Source: Acinetobacter bohemicus ANC 3994
Lineage (GTDB): Bacteria; Pseudomonadota; Gammaproteobacteria; Pseudomonadales; Moraxellaceae
Reading direction: 5' to 3'
DNA length: 64,000 bases
Assembly: GCF_000367925.1 (NCBI RefSeq)
Contig: NZ_KB849165.1
Location: 3,836-67,835 of the forward strand
Shown here: piece after piece, positions 1 to 9,989 of the stretch
Layout of the letters: each line of letters opens with the position of its first letter
How positions within the stretch are numbered: the stretch's first letter is position 1
The notes under the pieces: model-generated
The model's database searches: none
What the model saw: only the letters and a program-made list of their open reading frames with translations
Told to the model about the DNA's origin: nothing
Made by a program: the position numbers and the translations under genes

Positions 1-1
1 A

Positions 2-3000
2 TCTGCACAAAATATAACTATTCAGACGGCTCAAGATTTAAAACTTAAAAATACAGATGCTGAAGTGCAAAATAATGTCGTTTTAAGTTCTGTCAGTGGC
101 AATATGGAACTGTCTGGTGGCAAACTGAAAGCCGGTAATGCTTTAGATCTGAAAGCAAATCAGCTGGCGCTGAGTACACAGACCTCAGCTACAAAAACCA
201 ATATTCAAGCACAGCAGTTCACTCTAGATGAAAATGGCCTGATTGTTAGTCTGAACAATACTGCCGTCAATGCTTCTAATGCCGATGTTTGGGGCCAAAT
301 GTATAGTTCAGCAGCCAATTTTAACATTGGTGGGATGTTGAACAGCGCTAACAAAACCCTTGTTTCTATTCAAAATTTAAATACGGTAAATGCAAAAGAC
401 CTGAGTTTAAAAGGTTTGTGGGAAGCTGGAAATTTAACGCTAACAGCTGTGAATTCCCTTCAGCAGGCTGGTGCTATATATGCGCAAAATAATTTAGTAT
501 TGCAAGCAAATGCCATGAGTTTAACTGGCGCAGTACAGGCAGGACATAAACTGAATGTAAATGCAGTGCAGCAGCTGACCGTAGACAGTCAAGCACAGCT
601 ATTTAGTTCGGACAGCATTGAGCTTTCAGCAGATGCAATTCAGCTGGATGGCTATGCGGGTGCAGAAAATTCAATGACTGCAATTGCAGCCAATAATCTG
701 ACAGCAGGTACTACTGCGCAGCTGGAAAGCAATGGTTTGATTGCATTACAGTCTAAAAATGCAGATATTGATTTGCAAGGCAAAACCTATGCGCAAACTC
801 AGACGATTTCAGCTCAGAAAAACCTCAATATCGCTGCTGGTGCTTCGGTCACCACGGTAGGCGATTTAAATATTACAGCTGATACTTTAAACAATACAGG
901 TGCGGTAAATACTCAGCAGTTGACCAAGGCACAACTGAAAAAGTTAAATAACCAAGGCAGTCTGATTTCAGACAAATTTGAACTGGGTACGCTGGATAGC
1001 CTAAACAATAGTGGCAAACTCATTTCCAATCAGGATTTAGAGCTAAATACAGCAGCTCTGACTAACGCTCAGAATTCAATTCTTGCTGGAAACAGCAACC
1101 TGAACCTGCATATAAACGGCGCAGATTTTAATAACCAAGGGGTTATTTCTGCTGTGGGCAGTCTGGTATTAGATGCTGCGCAAATCAATACAGTGAACAA
1201 TGGTTCACTTTCGGCTGGAAATCAGCTGAATATTGATACACAGATGCTGGACAATGCAGGCAAATTAAATGCTTCAGCTGTTAATATCAGCGCGTCTGAT
1301 GTGAATAACAGCGCCAATATTATTGGCAGCACGGTAAAAATTAATGCGGACAAAAAAGCAGACAGCGCTATCGTCAATAGCGGAGAAATCTATGCAGCGA
1401 ATCAAGCAGATTTAACCGCATCAGATCAAATTGACAATACTGGCTATATTTACACGGTAAATAATCAAAATGCCGGCGCTGTAAATTTAACTGCACAGCA
1501 GCTGCTGAATGGCAGTAAAGGAATTATCAGTACCAATAATCTGCTGTTAAAGACAGATAAAATTGTCAATGCTGGACAGATTTCTGCGGATGCAGCAGGA
1601 ATTGAAGGCAAGACTTCTTTGCAAACAGCGTTGACCAATACGGGTAAATCATCATCGAATACCGGTATTTACATCTATGACTCACTAAATGCAAAAAACT
1701 TGAGTAGTTTGAACAACTCAGGTGATGTTTATGTGAATTTAAAAGCTTCAGACAACCGCTCTGAAATTTCGGCAGCAGACCTGACAAACAGTTCAGGTGC
1801 ATATTTATATTTGGGCAATAACACAAGCTTTAACCAGACAGGTTTGGTTTCAAAAAATGCCGGTGAAATTTATGTGCAAAGCAATGGTGTAGCACCGCTC
1901 GCAACATCAATCAGCTTTGCAAAATTAGATAATAGCGGTGGTACGCTCAGTATTGATGCTGCGACATTGAATTTTTCGAATAATTATCAGCATACCGGTA
2001 AGCTGAATGCGATGAATAGCGCAGCTGTAAACGCCAATGCAGATTTTATCAACAGCAGCACTGGAGAAGTGAATCTGTATAATTCCGATTTGAAAGCAAA
2101 GAGCTTAACCAATCAGAATGAGATCAAAACCTCGGGTATATCTAAAATTGCAGCTGAAACCAAGCTGGTAAATAACAAGCTGATTCATTCTGCCGGTACT
2201 TTGTTTATTGATGCGGCAGCTTTAACCAATGCTGCAAAGTCAGGCATTATTTCTTTAAATAATTTGCTGATTAATACTCAACGCAGTGATACAAATACAA
2301 TCACCAACTTTGGTGATGTTTATGCGGCTGAATATCTGGTGCTGGGTAATGAAATCAGCAAGAAAACCAATGTATACAATAAAATGAACAACAGTAAAAC
2401 TCAGGTTTCTGGCGGCAATTTGCAGGCCGGAAAAGGCATAGAGGTTTACGGTCATGATTTTGAAAATAATTATAATGTTTTAGTTAACGAAGGCGATATT
2501 TATTTAAACCTGAGCGGAAAGTTCTTGAATGAACGGACCTACTATGGCGATAAAATTAATATTACTGAAACTTGGAACACACCGCAGATGTACCTAACCA
2601 GTGATAATGACTGGGGTGATGAATCTTTTTATGACAGTGCGAGCAATACAGTTATTTATACCACTCAAGTTGCGATTAAAGGCGGTGGTGACGATGGTGT
2701 ACAAGCAAGTGTAGTCACGGAAACCTGGAAAAAGAGCACAGATGTGAAGGCCGGTACTGAAACTAACTATGACACAATCAAAAACTACCTAAATGGAGAT
2801 ATAGGCCAAGCCAAAATCGGTGCAAATAACGGTAATATTACGATTAACTATGTAGATGATTCGAAAAACATAGGCGCTAAAATTTATGCCGCGGGTAATG
2901 GCGCTGGAACGGTGAATATACAGGGGCCTGGAAATTTCACCAACCAATCCATTGATTTATACCGTGACAAACTGTTCGAGTTAAAATATTTATTATTAAC

Positions 3001-6000
3001 CGATCATAGCAACAGGGCTGGAGCAGTTGTTTCATTAGATTCAAAAAATCCAGGCACCATTCAATTAAGTAATATTGATGATGATGGTGATTTCAATCGC
3101 TCAAATAATTATATTGATAAATTAAAATCATTAGTTTTATCAGGTATTTACTATGATTATCGTGATGCTAATACGGATAAGTACACCACTGTGAAAGATA
3201 GATCAGGGGATAATTATACAGTGACTTATAACGTAAAAAATGTGATTGATGCGATTCGCAGCAAAGTTAAAAGTGATGGCTTTAAAGCATTAGTTGATAA
3301 CAGCGGGCAAAGTAATACAGCGCAGTCTAAAGCAACTATTACGGGTAACACTGTTCAGATTAAATCAGATAAGTTAACTAATACATCTGTGGTAAATCTT
3401 GAACAGGTAACAAATGACAATAAACTCTGTGCTAACTTGGGGCTAACTTGCCAAATTGACAAGGCGGCAACAGATAAAAAAGAAAATGCTGATGCACCGC
3501 AAGACGAAGCGGATGCGGAAGCACCTAAAAAACAAGTAGATACAACCAAGTATACAGACGATGTACGTATACAGGCCGTTAATCCGGTTTCTCAAGCACC
3601 TGCTGTCAATTTATCATTACCAGTTTCTGATTATGGTCAATACATTACCTCAAAAAATCCGAATTCGAAATATTTAGTCGAATCGAACCCGCTGTATGGG
3701 GAAAATTCGAATGTGATTGGTTCGGATTATTTGCAGGAAAAATTGGGTATAAATCCAGATAAGCTTATGAAGCGCTTAGGCGATAATGGCTATGAAATGA
3801 ATCTGGTGCAGCAGCAGCTAATTTTCTCATTAGGCACAGCCGTACTGTATGCCAACAGTTCTATGGCCGACCAAATGCAAAAACTGTTTGATCAGGCATC
3901 AGACCAGTCATCTGGCTTAGGTCTAAAATACGGCAAAGCATTAACGTCAGACCAAATTAGCAACTTAAAACAAGACATGGTGTGGATGGTGGCAACTGAA
4001 GTCGCTGGTCAAAAAGTATTGGTACCGCAGGTTTATCTCAGCAAGGCAACTGTAGACAGTATCAGCACTTCTGGCGCCGTAATTGAAGGTAAAAATTTGA
4101 CCTATTTGGACGTTGAGTCTTTAGACAATAAAAATGCGGCCATTCGCGGCGGCACTGTGGTTGTGGATGCGAAGAAGGATATCAACAATATTGGTGCGCA
4201 GATTAAAGGCGGTAATGTCTTCCTGACCTCTAAAGAAGGCTCAATCAACAATATTACCGAAGTGCATACTTCTGGAACCGATTCAGACCGTAAAACATCA
4301 ATAGGCGCAGTAGCCGGCATTGTCAGTGACGGTGCATTGGTTATGGATGCTGCAAAAGATATTAATAATGTCGGTGCCAAGCTGAAGGCGGGTGAAACTT
4401 TAGCGCTGAAAGCTGGCAACAACATTAATATTTTATCTATTCAGGATGCTGAAGCTTCTTCAAAAAGCATTAAAAACGGCCGCAGCTCTACCAGTTCTGT
4501 CACCCATATGGGCTCGGTGTTAGAAGCGGGCGGCAATGTAATCATGGACAGCGGTAAAGATACGACCATTAAGGGCAGTAATGTCACAGCGGGCGGTTTA
4601 ATGTATGTGAAAACTGGCGGTGACTTTAAGTTACTTGCAGATCAGGATACGACTGAAACCAAAACTTCAACATCACGTTCTGGCTTAGGCGTGGGTGGTG
4701 GTGTTTGGGGTAAAGAAACTGTCGAAACAACAGATTTTAAAGGCACCAATAAAGCCAGCAATCTGAGTGTGGGCAGTTTAATTGTCGACTCGGAAGGCAA
4801 GGCGATTATTGAAGGTTCAAATATCGGCATACGTGACAAAGCCAGCACCAGCTTAATTCGAGGGAAAGCTGGCGTAGATATTCTGGATGGTAAAGATGAA
4901 GAACGTCATGAGAAAACCACGACGACCTCGACATATTTGAAGTCTACTAAAGGTAGTGCAAGCAACGACAATCCAATTTATGGTGCAGCAGCAGATGGCA
5001 TATCGAAAGATAAAAAAGGAAAATTTGACGGTAATGCAACGCAAAATATGTATGGTGCTTCAACTGAAGATGAGCCAGATGTTAAAGTCAATGCCAGCGC
5101 CAAAGCAGAAAAAACAAAATTGTCGATGACAGCGCAAGCCGGAGCTTCGGCTTCTGCCAAAGGTGAAGCTGCACTGAAAATTTCAGAGACAACCAAAACT
5201 GTAGAAAAAAGCGGTTCTAGCACCAGTGTCGCATCTAATATTGTATCGGCAGGTAATTTGGCCATCATGTCTGACAACACCGTGAATGTTAGAGGCTCAA
5301 ATGTTGATGTAGACGGTAAATTGGCTATTGCTGCCAAGAATTTGCTGGTCGAAGCTGGAAAAAATACCAGCTATGCTTCGCGTGATGTAAAGCGTACCTC
5401 TGTCGGTATTTTTGCAGAAGGTGATGCTAGCGCTCAAGCAGGAGCACAAGCTGGCGGCAAGGTGGGTGTCAATGGTGCATCCTTGGGCGTTAATGCAGGT
5501 GCAAGCGCGGAAGCCAATGGCACAGTAACATTTGGTGCGAAGACAGAGCATCAAAATGAAACTATGAACAGCTTGACGCATACCAATTCAAGCCTGAAAT
5601 CTGGTTCAGATATGCTCATCAAAGTGACAGATACAGCAACTTTCCACGGTGCTGATGTGCAGGCAGGTCAATGGGATAAAGATGGTAAACCTGTTGGGGC
5701 TCCGGCAGCTTTAAGAATTGAAGCAAAAAACATTAAAAACCTGGCTGTACAGGATACACATAGTGAAACCAGTACCAGTTCAAGCAAATTGGCAGGGGTT
5801 TATCTCAGTGGAAGTGTCTCTGCTCAAGCCAGCGCACAAGCCGGTGCTTCAGCAGATGCAACCAACATCAATCCGCTCAGCGCAGGTGCATCTGCATCGG
5901 CAGGTGTATCTGCAGAAGTAGGTGCGGGTTTAAGAACAGCCATTGAAAACAATGAGCAATCTTATGACACAGTGACCAATAAAGGAAATAACTTTAAAGC

Positions 6001-7651
6001 AACAGGCAGTTTTGTCCGGATTGCTGAAAATGAAATTTTGGACCAGGCGACTCAAGTCAATGCCAGTAGCATTTATCAAAGTGCAGCAACAATTAAAGAT
6101 GAAGCTGTACATGACAGCCAGACGTTCCATAGTAACAGCCAGTCCCATGAGGCTCGACTAGGCTTGTATGCAGAAGCTGGCGCTAGTGCCAATGTATCTG
6201 CACAAGCAAGTTTAGGTGCTACAGCTTCTACTGGCACGGGCACGCAATCCAGCGGTGCAAGAGAGTCAAGTTCATCTGGCGCCAAGAGTACTAAAGTGGC
6301 AGCAGGTGTTTCTGCGCAATACAGTATGGAGTCTTCCAAAGTTGACAGCAAAGATACGCAGGCAAGAAGTTCCTCATTTACATCAAGCGGGAATATCACC
6401 TCAATTTCCAGCGGTGAAACACAGCTGAACGGCACGCAATTTAATTCGACTGGCGGCGGCATCAATTTGGAGGCATCTAAGCTGACTTATAACGCGGTGC
6501 ATGATACACATGAGTCTAGTTCTACGAGCCGTAATGTCGATGTCAATGCAAAAGTGGGTATGGATTTAAAAGGTAAGCCGGATGTAGAGTTTGGTGCTGA
6601 ATATGGTCAAAATAAAAGTAATGCCAAGTCATTTACGGCAGTTGTAGGCGGTTTAAATGCAGCTAGAAATATTAAGGTCAGAGCAAATGAAGCAAATTTT
6701 GAAGGTACAGCATTAACGGGTAATAATATATCTGTTCAAGCGAGCAGTACAGCCTTTACTGCGGCCGAGAGTACCAAAACTAGCAATTCAACCGGTTTTG
6801 GTGTCGGGGTAAGTTTTGAAAACGCCCAAAAAAGTACAACAGCGAGGGAAAATGTACAACGGACAGTTACTCAAGCTGGTGGTACTCAAACAACTGATAC
6901 TACCCATAAATCAGGTGGCATTTCTGCTAACTTCGACATTGCGAAAAATAATTCAACTAAGTACACCGGTTCTGAAATTACGGCTAATCGTTTTGAGGTC
7001 AGTGCACCCGTAGCCAATACAGCAGCGACATTAAATACGGACGCAGCGAGTCCCGTCAGTCTTGCGCCTGCTTCTCAGTTGGTTTCCCGTCCAGAACTGG
7101 CAAGAAATGCGGACGGTAAAGCCATTATCAATAATGGTGCACCTGTGATTATTGCCAAGCAAACTGAAGTGAATATACCTACTATTGAATCTTCGAATGA
7201 CAAAGCACTTCTTGGTGCTCCTGTTACGGTTCAGCCAGCGGCTTCCGGTGATCTAGCTTCATCTCAACCGACTTTAAACATGGAAAATGTCAAATTTAAA
7301 TCGGTGAATAGTAAAGGTAAAGCGGTTGAAGATAATTCAATTAATAAAACTGACACTTCTGCCGTTCAAGTGACATCGATGACTAAGAAAGACAGGAACT
7401 CTGGCTTTGAATTAGGCGGAGAAGGCAGTGCAGACTCGAGTGACCTGCGTCAGATTAAAGACAACAGGAATGCTTATTCGGGGACAAGAACGCGAGGGAC
7501 TGTTCGCCAAGCTACTGAAACTTTAACGCAGAATGATACAAGAGATACAGAGCAATTAAATCAAAATTCTACACATAGAAATGTTGCAGATATCATTGGA
7601 AATAAGGCTGGGCAAATAAGGGATAGTCTAAGATCTACGCGCACACCTTAA
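2..7651 (+). CDS. Filamentous hemagglutinin / TpsA-type giant adhesin, 3' part (5' end outside window)
   Basis: The frame is open from base 2, so the true start lies upstream; about 2550 residues are visible. They consist of degenerate beta-helix repeats rich in Asn, Gly and Ser (NNSG, NAG, AGNxL), as in FhaB/CdiA exoproteins exported by a TpsB pore. Around residues 1190-1340 is a distinct non-repeat module (YLVESNPL, KRLGDNGYE, LVPQVYLSK) that also occurs in the larger CdiA downstream (YLIETDPAF, KRLGDGYYE, LVPQVYVKA). The rest resembles FHA repeats with Ala-rich (ASAQAGASA) segments. The protein ends in a polar tail without a VENN motif or recognisable toxin domain, so it looks like an adhesin, or a CdiA relative that has lost its C-terminal toxin. 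No immunity-like gene follows; an IS30 remnant begins about 20 bases after the stop. The secretion partner could be the tpsB gene at 9990. Confidence 0.85.
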   Translation, partial: SAQNITIQTAQDLKLKNTDAEVQNNVVLSSVSGNMELSGGKLKAGNALDLKANQLALSTQTSATKTNIQAQQFTLDENGLIVSLNNTAVNASNADVWGQMYSSAANFNIGGMLNSANKTLVSIQNLNTVNAKDLSLKGLWEAGNLTLTAVNSLQQAGAIYAQNNLVLQANAMSLTGAVQAGHKLNVNAVQQLTVDSQAQLFSSDSIELSADAIQLDGYAGAENSMTAIAANNLTAGTTAQLESNGLIALQSKNADIDLQGKTYAQTQTISAQKNLNIAAGASVTTVGDLNITADTLNNTGAVNTQQLTKAQLKKLNNQGSLISDKFELGTLDSLNNSGKLISNQDLELNTAALTNAQNSILAGNSNLNLHINGADFNNQGVISAVGSLVLDAAQINTVNNGSLSAGNQLNIDTQMLDNAGKLNASAVNISASDVNNSANIIGSTVKINADKKADSAIVNSGEIYAANQADLTASDQIDNTGYIYTVNNQNAGAVNLTAQQLLNGSKGIISTNNLLLKTDKIVNAGQISADAAGIEGKTSLQTALTNTGKSSSNTGIYIYDSLNAKNLSSLNNSGDVYVNLKASDNRSEISAADLTNSSGAYLYLGNNTSFNQTGLVSKNAGEIYVQSNGVAPLATSISFAKLDNSGGTLSIDAATLNFSNNYQHTGKLNAMNSAAVNANADFINSSTGEVNLYNSDLKAKSLTNQNEIKTSGISKIAAETKLVNNKLIHSAGTLFIDAAALTNAAKSGIISLNNLLINTQRSDTNTITNFGDVYAAEYLVLGNEISKKTNVYNKMNNSKTQVSGGNLQAGKGIEVYGHDFENNYNVLVNEGDIYLNLSGKFLNERTYYGDKINITETWNTPQMYLTSDNDWGDESFYDSASNTVIYTTQVAIKGGGDDGVQASVVTETWKKSTDVKAGTETNYDTIKNYLNGDIGQAKIGANNGNITINYVDDSKNIGAKIYAAGNGAGTVNIQGPGNFTNQSIDLYRDKLFELKYLLLTDHSNRAGAVVSLDSKNPGTIQLSNIDDDGDFNRSNNYIDKLKSLVLSGIYYDYRDANTDKYTTVKDRSGDNYTVTYNVKNVIDAIRSKVKSDGFKALVDNSGQSNTAQSKATITGNTVQIKSDKLTNTSVVNLEQVTNDNKLCANLGLTCQIDKAATDKKENADAPQDEADAEAPKKQVDTTKYTDDVRIQAVNPVSQAPAVNLSLPVSDYGQYITSKNPNSKYLVESNPLYGENSNVIGSDYLQEKLGINPDKLMKRLGDNGYEMNLVQQQLIFSLGTAVLYANSSMADQMQKLFDQASDQSSGLGLKYGKALTSDQISNLKQDMVWMVATEVAGQKVLVPQVYLSKATVDSISTSGAVIEGKNLTYLDVESLDNKNAAIRGGTVVVDAKKDINNIGAQIKGGNVFLTSKEGSINNITEVHTSGTDSDRKTSIGAVAGIVSDGALVMDAAKDINNVGAKLKAGETLALKAGNNINILSIQDAEASSKSIKNGRSSTSSVTHMGSVLEAGGNVIMDSGKDTTIKGSNVTAGGLMYVKTGGDFKLLADQDTTETKTSTSRSGLGVGGGVWGKETVETTDFKGTNKASNLSVGSLIVDSEGKAIIEGSNIGIRDKASTSLIRGKAGVDILDGKDEERHEKTTTTSTYLKSTKGSASNDNPIYGAAADGISKDKKGKFDGNATQNMYGASTEDEPDVKVNASAKAEKTKLSMTAQAGASASAKGEAALKISETTKTVEKSGSSTSVASNIVSAGNLAIMSDNTVNVRGSNVDVDGKLAIAAKNLLVEAGKNTSYASRDVKRTSVGIFAEGDASAQAGAQAGGKVGVNGASLGVNAGASAEANGTVTFGAKTEHQNETMNSLTHTNSSLKSGSDMLIKVTDTATFHGADVQAGQWDKDGKPVGAPAALRIEAKNIKNLAVQDTHSETSTSSSKLAGVYLSGSVSAQASAQAGASADATNINPLSAGASASAGVSAEVGAGLRTAIENNEQSYDTVTNKGNNFKATGSFVRIAENEILDQATQVNASSIYQSAATIKDEAVHDSQTFHSNSQSHEARLGLYAEAGASANVSAQASLGATASTGTGTQSSGARESSSSGAKSTKVAAGVSAQYSMESSKVDSKDTQARSSSFTSSGNITSISSGETQLNGTQFNSTGGGINLEASKLTYNAVHDTHESSSTSRNVDVNAKVGMDLKGKPDVEFGAEYGQNKSNAKSFTAVVGGLNAARNIKVRANEANFEGTALTGNNISVQASSTAFTAAESTKTSNSTGFGVGVSFENAQKSTTARENVQRTVTQAGGTQTTDTTHKSGGISANFDIAKNNSTKYTGSEITANRFEVSAPVANTAATLNTDAASPVSLAPASQLVSRPELARNADGKAIINNGAPVIIAKQTEVNIPTIESSNDKALLGAPVTVQPAASGDLASSQPTLNMENVKFKSVNSKGKAVEDNSINKTDTSAVQVTSMTKKDRNSGFELGGEGSADSSDLRQIKDNRNAYSGTRTRGTVRQATETLTQNDTRDTEQLNQNSTHRNVADIIGNKAGQIRDSLRSTRTP

Positions 7652-7670
7652 AGCTTTGTATTAAAGGTAT

Positions 7671-7960
7671 CTTAGATTAGCATTTGAAGTGTAACACCAT
7701 GTTTTTGCAATAATACCTGACTCGGAATTTTAAATCCGAGTCTTTTTCTTGGGCTGTGATTCATCCATTCGTGTTTTCATTCGTTCCTCTCTGCCATGCG
7801 CTGTAAGGATCAGCAAAGTAGAATTCTAACTTCCCTTAATTTTATCTTGAAGAATATAACGGTAAATTGAATGCATACTGACAGCAAGATATGAAGCAAT
7901 TTGTTCAGGACTCCATTGTAGAGCAAGATAACTTTTGACCTGTTTCCATACAGCAGGATC
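7671..7960 (-). mobile_element. IS30-family remnant (internally deleted transposase)
   Basis: On the minus strand, bases 7960 to 7826 encode an IS30 transposase segment (DPAVWKQV, WSPEQIASYL, SIYRYILQDKIKG), which matches the IS30 fragment near 37.4 kb. Bases 7760 to 7671 encode the C-terminal end of such a transposase in shifted frames (PRKRLGFK, PSQVLLQKHGV, LQMLI then stop). The DDE catalytic core that should lie between is missing. The last 60 or so bases (7671-7733) recur inverted at 8776-8836 with about three mismatches. The element is dead, and it provides the new 3' end of the hipA gene reading into it. Confidence 0.7.
7719..7747 (+). terminator. Rho-independent terminator-like hairpin
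   Basis: GACTCGGA and TCCGAGTC form an 8-bp perfect stem with an 8-base loop, followed by five T. It lies about 70 bases after the adhesin stop codon and could end its transcript. The sequence is also the 3' end of an IS30-type transposase gene on the other strand, so the terminator was supplied by the IS. Confidence 0.55.
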
Positions 7961-8488
7961 TCGGTAAACTAGCGCTTTGGGTCTTGCACCCTGTGGAGAA
8001 CCACCCATAATCAACAAATGCTGTAAAAATTCGCCACCTTCACCTTTGAGTACCTCTTGAACTTCTTGTGCCAATTGCAGTAGGGGAATATTTTCTGAAG
8101 TTTGCATATCTGCTACACAAGGTTCAAAGGATAAGGCTCCCATTGCATGTGTACTAATATAAGTAAGACGTTCCAATGGGCCGATTCGAGCAGGATTTAG
8201 TCCAGTTTTTCTAAAATATCGATCCATTAACAACATGCCCCAACCATCCGGTAAAGCATCATATACTGGACCTGGTAGTCCCATATGGTGAGCAGGAAAG
8301 CCTTGTCTTAGTAGAAGACCGTTTAACGGTAAAAGGTAAGAAGATAGCTCAATACCGCTACTAATTGCTTTTGAACTATATTCAAACGAAATGATGGGTC
8401 GTCTTGTCGTGGCTATTGAGCTGATCAGAGTTCCACACAGCCAAGATTCACCCCAACCATTGTAATAAATATTAAGTCTATTGAGCAT
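7826..8488 (-). pseudogene. hipA: Truncated HipA toxin fused to an IS30 transposase fragment
   Basis: Residues 1-175 match the N-terminal half of HipA-type serine/threonine kinases: an N-subdomain, then LPDGWGMLLMDRYFR, RLTYISTHAMGAL and the glycine-rich GGSPQGARPKAL, which resembles the HipA ATP-binding loop. Instead of the remaining 230 or so residues with the catalytic GNxDxHxxN loop, the frame runs at about base 7960 into an IS30 transposase segment and stops after IKGS. The kinase core is therefore absent and the product should be inactive as a toxin. The start overlaps the hipB stop (ATGA), as in a normal hipBA operon. It may still bind HipB through its N-terminal half; that is inference. 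Confidence 0.75.
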
Positions 8489-8760
8489 TAACCTTTCCTT
8501 TTAATACGGTGGCGTTTACTTTGACTTTCATAGAGAAGAATGTCATTTACACTGTTGAGCTGTGGTTGGAATAGCTCCTGAAGTTCGTGTAATCTGCCCA
8601 AGACCATTGCAATTCGTACTAAGTTTTCAATAGATACATTTCGACCCGCTTCTAGATTCGAAACTGTATTCACACCTACTCCTGAACGGGCTGCAACCTC
8701 AGCTTGAGACATCTCAAGAAAGAGCCGCTGCTTACGCAATCGCTCACCTAAAAGTGTCAC
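8488..8760 (-). CDS. hipB: HipB-like antitoxin, XRE-family DNA-binding protein
   Basis: A 90-residue protein with a Cro/C1-type helix-turn-helix over residues 5-60 (LRKQRLFLEMSQAEVAARSG, VSNLEAGRNVS, LVRIAMVLG) and a short basic tail. It overlaps the truncated hipA by four bases, the usual hipB-hipA coupling. It would normally neutralise HipA and repress its own promoter. The partner here is broken, so the gene is an orphan antitoxin or repressor. Its start lies next to a fragment of IS30 (8761-8838), so the native promoter has probably been replaced or lost. The HTH assignment is secure; the pairing rests on synteny. Confidence 0.8.
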   Translation of the reverse strand: MTLLGERLRKQRLFLEMSQAEVAARSGVGVNTVSNLEAGRNVSIENLVRIAMVLGRLHELQELFQPQLNSVNDILLYESQSKRHRIKRKG

Positions 8761-8838
8761 GATTTCTTTGGGTTTAAAAGTCCGAGTCAGGTATTATTGC
8801 AAGAACATGGTGTTGCACTTCAAATGCTAATCTAAGTC
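8761..8838 (+). mobile_element. IS30-family 3' end fragment, inverted relative to 7671-7733
   Basis: The plus strand reads as the C-terminus of an IS30 transposase (FGFKSPSQVLLQEHG, VALQMLI, stop). It is the near-perfect inverted counterpart of 7671-7733. It abuts hipB on one side and the beheaded gene at 8839 on the other. Only the last 25 or so codons remain. Confidence 0.65.
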
Positions 8839-9719
8839 GTTCTGACTACAAGAAGATTACTAATCCATTGTTACTACACTACCGTGTGGAAAACTCTCAA
8901 TATGGTAATGATGTAGAAGATAGAAAGTTGTACCAATGGAAACATGTTTTTTTTAACCCATATGCCCAATTAATACTGCAGTATTTGAAAAAGATGAAAG
9001 CTACTCAGAAAAAATATCGTCTGCAACAATCAGTTGAAGATTGTATTTTGGAAAGCTTGAGTAAAATAGGCCGAAAAAAAAGTTTGGGGGATCTGCAATA
9101 TCAAATTAAACGCCGTGGATTTCGTACATTTAATGATGTACAAATGGTACTCGAATTTAATCCAAACCTCAGCATAGATATATTTTTGAGTAATGTGCTA
9201 CAGCAAGAGATCAATACAGTAGCCTTAAGGCCATCTGAACTGGGTACGTTTATTTTTAGAACCACAGGTTTTAACAGTATCCGAACTTTGGCTGCACGTT
9301 TGGCTTATTACCATGCTGCATCCAATGGCCTACTTTCATGTCTACCTTTACAACTCACACTTAGAGGTAAGTCCACCACTCAAAGCTATCGTCAGCCTGT
9401 ATATTACGTTGATCTCACTTTACGCGAGGGTGTCAGTTTGAATGATGCCATTGTTCAAGCCAAACAGATTGATGAACAGAGTAAGACCTCAGGGTTTTAT
9501 CAAGAGGCTTTAGATCATGTGGCAAGACAGGGCTTTGCCAATGCACGATTTGAGATTAATGCTGAGGAGGGCTTGGATGTGATGGATGAGTTTTATACGG
9601 ATGATGAGTCTGAATCTGAACAAACACAAGCTGTATCAAAATCTAATGTTAAACAAGTGGATGGCTTTGTTCAGGATATTCAGCAAGGGTTGCAGCAGAG
9701 TGTAAGGGTGGTGAATTGA
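8839..9719 (+). pseudogene. 5'-truncated conserved protein of integrative-element/phage type
   Basis: The frame is open back to the IS30 junction at about 8838 (RSDYKKITNPLLLHYRVEN), so the real start has been removed; the first usable start is TTG at 8868 (283 residues). Recognisable blocks are RPSELGTFIFRTTGFNSIR, LAARLAYYHAASNG, a basic RGKSTTQSYR, YYVDLTLREGVSL and an acidic tail. I associate this pattern with proteins carried on integrative conjugative elements, sometimes annotated as hydrolase/metal-binding protein or recombination directionality factor-like; that is from memory and not certain. No catalytic residues can be assigned. It is probably a relic of an element broken up by IS30. 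Confidence 0.55.
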
Positions 9720-9721
9720 TT

Positions 9722-9766
9722 GAGGGAGAATCTTAGGATTCTCCTCGTAAAAATTGATATTTTTTT
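9722..9766 (+). terminator. Possible terminator after the 8839-9719 gene
   Basis: GAGGGAGAATC and GATTCTCCTC form an imperfect stem (one bulged G) with a 4-base loop three bases after the stop codon. A run of eight T follows only after a 13-base gap, so termination may be weak. The rest of the gap to 9990 (about 220 bases) is AT-rich and should contain the promoter of the cdiBA operon; I cannot point to a convincing -35/-10 pair. Confidence 0.35.
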
Positions 9767-9989
9767 TGTCTTATTCAGAAAATTCATTGCTTAACGATCC
9801 ACGGGTTTACGTCTTTATATTTGGTGATGTTTAATATAGTTATTATAAAATATAGGGTTGTGGATTTTTTTGTTCGTGGAGTGAAAATTTTTATATGAAT
9901 ACAGGGGGTAGACAGATCTGTATAAAAATCTTTACAAAGCTAAATGTATTGACAATAATGACCGCAAAATTTATTACACATTAAATACA

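Noticed and set aside
6076..6465. Long minus-strand open frame within the adhesin gene
   Set aside because: It is the antisense of a Ser/Ala-rich repeat region; its composition mirrors the real gene and there is no ribosome binding site.
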